From positions 1,054,001-1,118,000 of the forward strand of contig JAJSPD010000003.1 in NCBI GenBank assembly GCA_021307315.1: a stretch of DNA of 64,000 nt. The letters run 5' to 3'. This document shows, piece after piece, positions 54,159 to 64,000 of the stretch (the first letter of the stretch is position 1; each line of letters starts with the position of its first letter). The notes beneath the pieces are model-generated. The model saw nothing but the letters and a program-made list of their open reading frames with translations, was not told the DNA's origin and did not search any database. A program made the translations under genes and the position numbers. Source of the stretch: Bisporella sp. PMI_857 (taxonomy: Eukaryota; Ascomycota; Leotiomycetes; Helotiales; Helotiaceae).

Positions 54159-56554
54159 ATGGAGGGAATCAAGAAAACGTTCGCACAATGCAAGAAAGAA
54201 AACCGAGTATGTTCTTTCCCGCCCAGCAAATGAGCTTTGTTGTCCGAATTTAGCTAACCTATCTGAATAGCCAGCCTTGGTGACATATGTGACGGCCGGG
54301 TACCCAACTCCTGAGGAGACTGTTGATATTCTGCTGGGAATGGAAGCTGGCGGCGCCGGTTGGGTTGTCTGCTCAATTGGTATATTCCTGCTAATCACTG
54401 CTTAGATCTGATCGAGCTTGGAATACCCTTCACAGACCCCATTGGAGATGGACCGACCATCCAAAAATCAAACACTGTTTGTGGCTCTCTTCTTGCTGTT
54501 TACAAATGCTTATGAATTGTGTAGAAAGCTTTACAGAATGGTGTTACTATTACTTCCTCGCTCCGGATGGTCCGCGACGCAAGAAACAAAGGATTGAAAG
54601 CACCAATTCTATTCATGGGCTATTACAATGTGCTGCTGAACTACGGAGAAGAGAAGCTATTGGCGGATTGCAAGGAGGCAGGTGTCAATGGTTTCATCAT
54701 CGTTGATCTGCCACCTGAGGAAGCTGTCTCCTTCCGTAAATATTGCTCCCAGGAAGGGTGAGTCAGAGTTGTAAAAATTAAAATTATGCGAACTCACACT
54801 GATACGATCCGACTGGCAGGCTGTCCTATGTACCTCTGATCGCACCATCTACCTCTGAGTCTCGAATGAAGCTTCTATGCAAACTCGCCGACTCGTTCAT
54901 ATATGTTGTGTCCAAGATGGGTGTCACAGGTGCCACCGGAGCTGGAGGTAGCATGAACGCTGGATTACCAGGTTTATTAAAGCGAGTCAAAGAGTATTCC
55001 GGAGACAAACCTGCTGCTGTAGGATTTGGTGTAACTACCCGTGATCATTTCCTAAGTGTTGCTCAGATTGCAGATGGTGTCGTTATTGGAAGTCAGATTA
55101 TCAACACGTTGTCGGAAGCAACAGCTGGAAATGGTGCCAACGCTGTGGAGGAATACTGTGCCAAAGTCTCCGGACGTCGAAATGTGCCCAACGGCGGTCT
55201 GACCCGGGAAGTCGGGGTTGTAGAGCCGCTACACCATGCCGCTGAACCAGATGGGAAGAAAGTTCAGGTTGACGGTGTTATCCGTGAGAGTTCTGGCCCT
55301 GGGCTAGCAGATCAAATCGAAGCTATGAATATAATTGATGTGGACCCAGCCGCCGTTTCTGCTCGCTTTGGTGAATTCGGAGGCCAGTACGTTCCTGAGG
55401 CACTTATGGATTGTCTGGCGGAGCTTGAGGAGGGCTTCAATGCGATCAAGGATAATGAAGAGTTCTGGGCAGAGTACCGGACATACTATCCCTGGATGGG
55501 GCGGCCGGGCCACTTACATCTTGCTGAGCGTCTTACTGAACATGCCGGCGGCGCCAATATATGGCTGAAAAGAGAGGATTTGAACCATACTGGAAGCCAC
55601 AAGATCAATAACGCCCTTGGTCAGATATTACTTGCCCGACGGCTAGGGAAGACCGAGATCATTGCTGAAACTGGAGCTGGGCAGCATGGTGTAGCTACGG
55701 CAACTGTCTGTGCTAAATTTGGAATGAAGTGCACAGTATATATGGGAGCAGAAGATGTAAGAAGACAAGCTCTCAACGTCTTCCGTATCAAACTCCTTGG
55801 AGCCCAAGTCATTGCCGTCGAGGCAGGATCCCAAACCCTTCGCGATGCTGTTAACGAAGCCTTACGAGCCTGGGTCGTGAACCTTGACACAACTCACTAC
55901 ATTATTGGCTCAGCCATTGGACCGCATCCCTTCCCCATGATTGTCCGCACATTCCAGTCAGTAATCGGTAACGAGACAAAGGCTCAAATGCAAGAGAAGC
56001 GAGGCAAGCTTCCAGATGCGGTTGTCGCGTGTGTTGGTGGCGGAAGCAACGCCGTGGGCATGTTCTACCCTTTCTCAAAAGACCCAAGCGTGAAGCTTCT
56101 TGGTGTCGAAGCAGGTGGTGATGGTCTCGATACCGAGCGGCATGCTGCAACTCTCTCTGGCGGCACCAAGGGTGTTCTACACGGTGTGCGCACCTACGTC
56201 TTGCAGGACAAGCATGGCCAAATCTCAGACACCCATTCGGTATCAGCTGGTCTCGATTACCCAGGTGTAGGCCCTGAACTTTCCTCATGGAAAGACAATG
56301 AACGCGCCAAATTCATTGCTGCAACTGATGCCGAAGCGTTCAAGGGCTTCAAGATTATTTCTGAGATGGAGGGTATCATTCCAGCTCTAGAGTCAGCGCA
56401 TGCAATCTACGGCGGGGTTGAACTGGCAAAGACGATGAAGAAAGGCGAAGATGTCGTGATATGTTTAAGTGGCAGAGGTGACAAGGATGTACAGAGTGTT
56501 GCAGATGAGCTGCCCAAGCTCGGACCACAGATTGGATGGGATTTAAGATTTTAA
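54159..56554 (+). CDS. TRP5: Bifunctional tryptophan synthase (alpha-beta fusion)
   Basis: Exons 54159-54206, 54271-54358, 54406-54476, 54525-54757 and 54820-56554 give 724 residues; yeast Trp5 has 707. The alpha half cleaves indole-3-glycerol phosphate and the beta half condenses indole with serine. Alpha catalytic Glu49 ([11 protein letters not shown]) and Asp60 (GDGPTIQ) fall at the same numbers as in E. coli TrpA, which confirms the four small exons. The region [19 protein letters not shown] binds phosphate. After a linker the beta half starts about residue 325 ([14 protein letters not shown]), with the PLP lysine at 408 in [12 protein letters not shown] and the phosphate loop [13 protein letters not shown]. 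Introns two and three have weak donors (GTTGGG, GTTTGT) and are 47-48 nt, but no other choice retains the frame and catalytic residues. Intact. A TGACTCA-type site lies about 80 bp upstream. Confidence 0.96.
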
Positions 56555-56838
56555 ATGTCATCACTTGTATGAAGACTTATATCATGCGTCTTGGCTACGA
56601 AATCATGGCTATACAAAAGTGTTAAAGCCGTGTGGATAGGGAAAAAAGATTACATGGATGTTTTGGAAAGTTTGCATCGTGAGTATAGTGATCGATTTAA
56701 TATAAATCTCGGTCAAATTTCATGCACGAAACCCAAATTCTAGTTCATGTTGAGGTTCGTAAAGCCGCCTAAATGTCTAAACGCCTTGCTAAATAACAAA
56801 CCCAAGATTTGACAAAACTTGGAAAAGCTCCTCAATTG

Positions 56839-58318
56839 TTAAAATTTCTTGCACATAGTTCTCCCATGCCTGACGTTCCACCCACAAAGTGCTGGCTCCA
56901 GCAGCATCCCCACGAAGCCGGCTACGCATATTCCTCCGCTATCACTTACGCTCGTCGCCCCAAGGCTGAACTCCCTATCGCTTTCCGGAACATGGTCCAT
57001 GATCTCCGCGAATGTGTTCACATACACCGCTCCACCTAATAGCCCTTCCCAGAAGACCACGATGAAGACCAGATATACTGTGGGTATCCAGTCCCATATA
57101 CTTTGGCTGATCAGGATGACTAGGTTTCCCATCTGAAGGAATGATGGCAGATACAAGTTATGTATGCGGATGAAGGGTGTTGATGACCTGGAGATGAACA
57201 CTCCGAGCTGATAAAGGAGGTTGTAGAATGGATAAAATTCACGGTAGGCCCTAAACGGTGGGTTGTGTGGGGAGGAGGAAGATATCGGGAACAAAAGTGT
57301 AGGAGCTACGCCCTGATTTATGGTGTATTCGGCAATATACACAAGAAGCAAAGGTAGCATATACGGGAAAAATAGACCTTGAGCACGGGCAAGCTTTTGG
57401 CGGAAAGTAGGTTTCTGAAAAGACGAGGTTCGTGGTGAGTTGGGAAAGGCAGGAGAAGCAGGACGCGGTGAGTGTGTATGGTATGCTTCTGCTACAACTG
57501 AGGGACCAGGGGTAAGAAGTGATTGTGATGCTGCATCCGTGGGGAGGGAATCAATATCTTCAGTATCGATGTCAACCGTTGGAATATCGGTGTATCCTTT
57601 GCTAGAATGGGCACGGCGCAGTGGTCCGCGAGGCAGGATGATGAAGAACGATAAAAGCATGAAGCATGGCAGGAATGCCGAAGTAAGAAGCGAAGTCTTG
57701 ACGGATAATCCTATCGTGCTTGTCAAAAGCACATAGAGGCCAGCACCAATCAGACCTGCACCTCCAGTTCCACTTCCCCACGCTGCCAGACTGAATGGCC
57801 CATAATAATGTGTAAGACCTAGGAACGATAGCTCTCCTCCTCCTGAGCTCAGACTAGCCATAACAACGCCGGCCAATTTGGTAGATATGGAGCCGCCAGA
57901 TTGTGTGGTCGGCGTCAAAGCAATAAGCAGCATGCCGGATGACGAGAGTCCACAGAATATGATGATTCTTATCGAATATGGCACTTTATGAATGAAGTAG
58001 GGAGCGATGAGTTTGGTGATGAAAGATGGCAGCACATCGGCAAGAAGAACGACTGCTTTTGGCACACTTGGACCAACAAGATCCAGTGCGGCAGACAATA
58101 TTATCACGTATAGAACATTATTTATAAGCCCTAGCGGTTATCAGCTTTGTTCGACTTATCGTGCGAAAAGCGTTAATACCAAATAACCAGAATGCCACCA
58201 GGACAGATGTATCGGCGCCTTGGAATAGCCCCTTTAGTCGTGCCTTATATACTGCCCATGATGACCCTGGAGCACCCGGAATTGGGAGGAGCCCGGAAGA
58301 AGATGGCGATCTATTCAT
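56839..58318 (-). CDS. BTN1: Battenin (CLN3 orthologue), vacuolar membrane protein
   Basis: On the minus strand the exons are 58180-58318 and 56839-58130, giving 476 residues with about ten membrane helices. The first exon ends AFWLFG and joins [19 protein letters not shown] across a 49-nt intron, forming the first helix and the family-specific [12 protein letters not shown]. Other landmarks are [59 protein letters not shown] and [19 protein letters not shown]3 proteins sit in the vacuole or lysosome membrane; in yeast Btn1 affects vacuolar pH and basic amino-acid uptake, and the human protein is involved in glycerophosphodiester export. The cytosolic loop around residues 240-310 is long and Ser/Pro-rich. 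The gene is convergent with TRP5, 284 bp apart. Confidence 0.95.
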
Positions 58319-59163
58319 TGGAGACTACTGCTCAGTGCGCCTGCGAAGTAGGATGGCTGCGGAAATCTGCTCAAGGGAAACCAGTTACAGTGACATTCCG
58401 CAGCAGAATGTGGGGCAGTTGTCTTCCAGGAAAGTATAGCAAGAATAAACGGAGAGGTTCTAAGTTGTCAATCAGATATAATTAAGTATATTGCGTTGAG
58501 CTGTTGGAGTACTTTGTGTAAACATTTTAAATTGTTTGTTGTTACCTGGTTTCGTACCGCGGTTCCCAAAGTCGCTTGTTGATAAGCTGTGGCTAATTTG
58601 TGGCTAATTTGTGGATCATGCAGTTTCCGGGGACATGGCGTTATGCTTATTTAAGTTTAGCTTTGTGGATCCCGCTTGCAGGGAATATTTCTGCAAGGTC
58701 AAGTAAACCGTAAGGCAAAGGCTAATCCCGGTGCCCAAGCAAGCGCGTGTCCAGGATTTGCAAGTGTGCTCAAGTTTCCATTGTATGGAACCCATTCAAC
58801 TCCATGCCCAACGATCACCACAACACTCTCAGAAGCACTACGCTACAGCTCACCAGTCTTGAGTACAGTATGCGACACCGTTAATATACTTATCTTCCCA
58901 CCGCAGCCTTGACAGCCAGCCAGCATCACTGTCGGAAGTTGGAGCTCCCCATCGTCATCCCGTCACCGCATCATTGGGCCGAAATCTAAAATCACGGTAA
59001 ATAGAGAACCCTTCCGCAAACCTCATCACTCCGAAATCATAGCACATCAAACTCTACCATATGTCAAGTACTGATATTGCCACGCTAGGAACTGCTGTGC
59101 TCCTCAATTTGGGACACGACGACAGATTCAAGCTGAGCTGGAAACCAGCTCGTCGTTCACACC
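58319..59163. promoter_or_regulatory. Divergent promoter region, BTN1 and RXT3
   Basis: 845 bp between the start codons of the two divergent genes. No exon seen. A tandem gtggctaatttgtggctaattt occurs near 58588. The right part is C/A-rich, typical of a leader for RXT3. Confidence 0.45.
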
Positions 59164-62100
59164 ATGGATCCTCGACAGCCACCGCAGCATCCTTTCTCAC
59201 GGAATGTTGCATCGCCATATACCCGCAATGCCCCATACGCATCTCCGTCAACTCAGAGCTCTTATCCACCTTCTTCGCATGCGCCAAATCCTACCCCAAA
59301 TCCAAGCGCACCCTATGCTGAACAGTAAGTGCATATTTCCTAAGTAACAGCTTATATTTCTTCCTATAACGAAGATATCTTCAAATTCTGACCTGTGCAT
59401 TTGTAGTCAACGACGACCATCCGAACCCCCATATTCTAGCTACGGACAACGATCTTACAATGGGGAAGGACATCTAAGAGATGGCCCATTGAGAGAAGGG
59501 CCTCCAAGAGATGGCCCTGTCAGAGAAGGGCATACACGAGAGGGTCCAATGACAGGTTCAATGCACGGAAGGCATCACAGCACGTCATCTGTTGGCCATA
59601 CACCCGTGACTCGAGGAATGCCACCGCCGTCCTCGCCTCAACAGAGCAATACACAGCACCGCTTTAGTCACCCCCCTCCTACTCGAACGCCTGTCTCTAC
59701 TACACCAGCCGCCTTTGGATCCAGCAGAGATCTTCCTGCGCTGGGAAGCGCTACGCAAAGTCACAGATCTGGAGTTTCCATTGCGGATCTGCTTGGAGGA
59801 TCGTCCACTAGCCGAGAACCGCCGTCTCAACACTATCCACCGGTAAATAGCCTCTAGATTATATCTCTGTCATTAGCATGCTTCCTAGCACAAAATTTAG
59901 CTAATGCATAAACTGTAGACTACTTCGTCCACAGGCCACAATCCTATATACTCTGGTGTAAATAAAATCTACTTCCTGTGGTGTTTGCACTTTGCTTTGG
60001 GAGATATGCTTACTTGAATATTTAGGCTAGTACCCATGCCTCGCCGCGTGTGACGACAGCCCCTGATTATGCCCCATTTCGACGTCCAACAACGCCTGAA
60101 CATGCGCGAACATATGAACCACGAGATCATAGAGCCAACTCAGCAGGTTCTCCTCCTAGTCTCAGTACTCTCTATTCTCCAGAATCGAGAAGGTATGGAA
60201 CGCCACAAACGTACGGCCAGCGAGCAATCCCGGACGACAGAAGAGATGGGTCCGTCAGGATTCCAGGTTCTCAGGCCTCAATACCACCACGACCGAGCAG
60301 TCAACCTGGCTCATATAATTCTTTACAACGAACAGTAGATCCTAAACAAGGGCCTGCTCATAATGAAGGATTGTTTGGCCGCCCAGCTCGATCAGATTCC
60401 TTAAACCGCGATTCTTTCCGGAATGAATATGAAGAGAGACACAACACTGAACTTGCTTATGCGGAAAAGGCTAGACACGAAAGAGAACGTAGGGAAAGGG
60501 AGCAGCGCGAGCAGCGTGAACAGCGAGAAATACAAGAGCGTGAGCAACGGGAATTGCGTGAGCAGCAAAAAGACCAAGAGTTGCAGGTGATTCGCGAGCA
60601 ACGGAAGCAGAGAGAGCAACTAGAACAGCGGGATAGGCTCATAAACGAACATCGAAATTTACAAGAATTGGCGCACCAAAGAGCACAACCCTTATCTAGA
60701 GCTCCTGAACCTCGACAACAGCCAGCGTGGATGAGACATGGCTATGAACCTCCACGCCCGGAATATGAGCCAATACCAGAACAGCAGCCACATCAGCGTG
60801 AGCCTTTGCATAACTTTCCAAGAACCACTGCCGCATCTACGTATACTGGACACTCTGCTTATGCCCCTAATGAGCATCGTTTTCCGCCTGTATCACAGCC
60901 AACAGCAGCTCAGGCACAACACAGTGCTAATGCGATATCGCCATATGAAGCTGCACTTCAAGAACGCCAAAGAGCGGCACAACAGCAGGAGCAACAGCGA
61001 CAAGCCATGTATTTAGGTCAGTCTCAAAACTCAATCTATCAGCAAGAATCGCCCACCAGAAGACCTCTAGATGATGCACAACTTCAGCAACAAGCCCAAC
61101 GATCCTTCCTAGGTGTTCAAGAGATAAATCGAAAAGGCCGTATCTCCCCCCTCCCACAAGCTGTTCAGGGTGCCCAGGGACAAATTGGTGGTCCTGGCGG
61201 TGAACCTGGAATAAAGAGTGAGTTTGGCAGGATGTTTTCTGGCATTGGTAGTGGTGTTGGCGCTATGGGAATTTCAAGCCCAGTGACAGCTGGACCACAG
61301 AGTCTGCCAAATTCTGGATTTAGGCGTGAGGAGTTGGAAGGTCTACAAGGACAAGAGTCGCCAATTGAAAATGGCGTTTATAACATGGCTCGTAGCTCAT
61401 CTAGAGGCGGCCGAAGGAGAAAACTAAAAGAGGAAGACGGAAGAAATGATGATGACAGTAGTACTGGTCGACGCACTCCCAGTGGAAATGGAAGGGGGAA
61501 ACGTCACAAAGCTCACCACCACACTCACCGACATACACATGGTCATCAGTAAGTCAATCCTCTGAAATCCAACCTGTATACTAACTTTGCTTGTATCAGT
61601 CAACACCACCATCGTATAGAACAGCTCGATAATACTTCATCTCCTTCTCAATCTAACAGTAGTCCTTTCAAAAACGTTCGAGGTTCTGCTATAGCTTCGC
61701 CTCCAGACACCAAAGCGATCCCAGTTCTCCACCATCACCATGTACCGCGGCATCATCATCACCATCAAGCCACTCCTTCCAAGCCTGAAACACCGAAGAA
61801 TGTAATCATTCCGCTCCCTAAGATAACAGTACGATCGAAAGTTGTTCTGGACCAAGTTGCACATCTTCCACGTCGCCATCTAGGTCATGCCTATTATCAA
61901 TCCAGCTTGAAGCCTGTCGGCATGACCATGAACACGTCTCGCACTAAGCTTGGATTTGCTAGTACCCCTGAACCGCTGCCCCTTTTTGAAGGCGCTGAAA
62001 ATTGTACCTTCACAATCAGGGTGCCGCGTATACATCTCTCGGATACTAGTAGACGGGAGATTACGTCAAGGAAAGCTGTCTGGGGTACTGATATCTATAC

Positions 62101-62982
62101 AGACGACTCAGACGTCATTGCGGCATGCATCCATCAAGGGTGGTTTCAAGGTCAATGGCCTGAAGATGTTGACACTGATCTACTTGGACTAGAACTTGAT
62201 GATGGACCGCCAGAATTTCCAAAGGATTACCTGACCACACCTCCTCGCCGGGGGCCAATGGAAGTCCCGAAGAAGCGTGATTTACACGTTACCGTCTTGA
62301 TCCTACCCAAACTAGAGAAGTATTCGAGCACAACACGATTTGGAATTAGAAGTCGGGAGTGGGGAGCTAAGCATGAAGGTGGGTGCTTTTATACTAACAC
62401 ATTCGATGCAATAGATCGTAGATCAGACTAACAATCAACCTGTGTTTTCTTGAATTTGCTAACACATTCTTTCGCCAGGTTACCAAAGTGAACATGATGG
62501 TCTGAGTTTTATGATCGTGAGCATTAGATGGCTAGAAAGTGTTGACTTGAACGCGGGCCGGACCATCAAAGAGACCAAACGGCTAAAGCCGATTCAGCTG
62601 CAGGAGTGGGAGATCGAGGAAGAACGGAATTGGAGTAACCGAGTGCTGGGGCAATCGGCTGCTAATGGAGCTACCGTCGTCATTGAAGAGAGCTTTGAGC
62701 GTGGTAAGCTCTTATTCATTCAGCCTGTCTACAGCTTTTCAGGCCTCGAAGCTTTCCAATTTACTAACGTGCTCAGGTAATGGCAATGGTCTGCTTGGGG
62801 ACCTCACCGGCATTGGTGGACGAAGCTGGTGGAAGAAAGTCCAAACAAGACATGCGACACCACCAAGAAATGAAAAGAAGGAGATACAGGAAATCACTGA
62901 GAAAATGATGGAGAATGCAAATATCCCTGTGAAACATTCTAGTACAGAAAGCGGGGAAAATCCTGTCAACGAGAAGTCTTAA
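59164..62982 (+). CDS. RXT3: Rxt3-domain subunit of the histone deacetylase complex
   Basis: Exons 59164-59324, 59407-59842, 60026-61548, 61600-62378, 62479-62703 and 62777-62982 give 1109 residues. The Rxt3 domain lies at about 844-1000: FTIRVPRIHLSDTSRRE, KAVWGTDIYTDDSDVIAA and IHQGWFQGQWP, then HVTVLILPKLEKYSS and DGLSFMIVSIRWLES. Yeast Rxt3 belongs to the large Rpd3 deacetylase complex, acting in the nucleus; fungal homologues are far longer because of the N-terminus. That region is disordered, with a repeated (R/H)(D/E)GP element (GPLREGPPRDGPVREG, residues about 70-95), a Glu/Gln/Arg coiled coil (about 340-430) and poly-His patches before the domain. Six exons are in phase; the 183-nt second intron is the longest. 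Divergent from BTN1. Confidence 0.93.
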
Positions 62983-63714
62983 TATACCATTATTAGATAG
63001 TGATCAGATAGACTCGAGCAAACACGCCTAATTCTGACATTGTCAGAGTACCTTTTTTTGGGGGTCATATTTTACAGTTTGCTTGCTTTCTGTTACACCT
63101 TTTAAAACAGATGACACCGAAACTGCAAGACTTTTGCTAGAGAAACACCATTCGACTTTTCCGCCCTGACAACGAACCTAATTCTAGGTTAGTAACATTT
63201 CAAAGTGATATTTCACTATTCCTAATCAAGAGGGCAAGACGGGCCGTCCCGCAATCGAGATTGTGGAGACTTGGCATCCAACGTCCACTCACCATATCCT
63301 GGTACACATAGCTAGCACACTGAGATACTGCTATATTGGCCTTTTTTATATGCTCCATCAAATCTATCATGTATATTGAATCTTATAACCTCTACATCCC
63401 TGACGAAAGGAATATGGCAGAACTCGGAGAGTTGAAACAGATTAGAGAGGTAATGAATCATCATTTCATTGCTCAAGCTCGCTGCCCAACGTTATGCGCG
63501 GTCTTTCATTTTGGTCGAAAATTTTCATACACAGAAATTTGTGGAAGATGACATTTTTGTTGTTTTTTTTTTGTCATATGATGAAGAATGTACAGCGCCA
63601 AATTGTAATCAGATCATTCTGAACTGCCGTGATTTGCTTACTAGACACCTTGTCAACGAGTATGTTTTATCCCTGTAGAACGCACAAGATGCTCATGCCC
63701 TCCACGCCAGGATT
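62983..63714. other. Convergent intergenic region
   Basis: 732 bp between RXT3 and a minus-strand gene end. Short open frames on the plus strand (63336-63678) have no protein character. No RNA gene seen. Confidence 0.4.
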
Positions 63715-63990
63715 CTAGATATTCTGGAGATAGTGTCTTTGCCTACCATGAGCCCTGGGCGGAACAAGGAGATTTTGCACGTTCTCGTAGGTGGTGGACC
63801 CCCTAGCCGTGAAGTCGCGGCTGAGATCAACGACCTGAAAACTGATCGTCTTCACACCGCCTATCCCAGTTCTAGATGCTTCGTCAGACTCACGGTCAGT
63901 GATATAGCGCATAGACCCTTGGCTCTCTCTGACGAGAAGTTCATCTAAGTATGCGATGAAGAGCTTTGAGGAACGGCCTACGGCGAAAGT
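63715..63990 (-). CDS. Last exon of an unrecognised minus-strand gene, truncated by the window edge
   Basis: The frame reads 91 residues to a TAG at 63715-63717. It begins after a likely splice acceptor (gtgtag at 63991-63996 on the minus strand), because the frame hits that TAG if extended, and 276 nt is an exact multiple of three. It encodes TFAVGRSSKLFIAYLDELLV, then ESQGSMRYITDRESDEASR, and ends with a basic GRQRHYLQNI. I do not recognise the family. The rest of the gene lies to the right of the window. Confidence 0.5.
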   Translation of the reverse strand, partial: TFAVGRSSKLFIAYLDELLVRESQGSMRYITDRESDEASRTGIGGVKTISFQVVDLSRDFTARGSTTYENVQNLLVPPRAHGRQRHYLQNI

Positions 63991-64000
63991 CTACACAGAA

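Noticed and set aside
1..64000. CRISPR arrays, tRNA or rRNA genes
   Set aside because: No regularly spaced repeats, and no cloverleaf or B-box pattern found by eye on either strand; a tRNAscan run would be decisive.

Overview
The window reads as genomic DNA of a filamentous ascomycete (Pezizomycotina). Nearly every gene has 47-90 nt introns with GTAAGT-like donors, CTAAC-like branch sites and YAG acceptors. There is no operon structure, and several families typical of these fungi occur: 2EXR proteins, a Celp0028-like secreted protein, fungal-type TRP5 fusion and p150 dynactin. A leotiomycete is my best guess (2EXR genes plus a Celp0028-like protein), but that is inference from memory. All gene models below were spliced by hand from the sequence, with phases checked.

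Layout. 0-12 kb: the 3' nine-tenths of the giant HECT ubiquitin ligase TOM1/HUWE1, then a ribose-phosphate pyrophosphokinase. 12.5-18.3 kb, all minus strand: a J-domain-like protein whose HPD is HAD, a SET-domain protein, a 2EXR protein and a VOC/glyoxalase-fold protein. 18.3-25.5 kb: a gene-poor, AT-rich stretch whose only genes encode secreted cysteine-containing proteins, one of them (24135-24634) split into four short exons so that no single long ORF reveals it. 25.5-33.2 kb: an F-box protein divergent from p150 dynactin, then an unrecognised minus-strand gene. 34.3-43.3 kb, plus strand: an uncharacterised six-exon protein, a frameshifted small secreted protein, an HSL-type alpha/beta hydrolase and a bestrophin-like (UPF0187) channel. 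43.7-48.3 kb: an uncharacterised acidic protein next to a complete but dead pogo/Fot-type DNA transposon with intact inverted repeats and five in-frame stops. 50.4-53.1 kb: an intact five-exon 2EXR gene followed by an eroded second copy. 53.3-64 kb: housekeeping genes SDH8 (SDHAF4), TRP5, BTN1 (battenin) and RXT3, and the last exon of a gene running off the right edge.

The core genes are unrelated in pathway (ubiquitin, PRPP and tryptophan synthesis, dynein transport, vacuole, histone deacetylation, complex II assembly). PRPP made by PRS is a precursor in the tryptophan pathway that TRP5 completes, but the two genes are 43 kb apart. The accessory interest lies in the secreted-protein island at 20-25 kb, the dead transposon, the 2EXR pair and a few families I cannot name. 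I found no CRISPR array, tRNA or rRNA. I see no convincing new multi-gene system.
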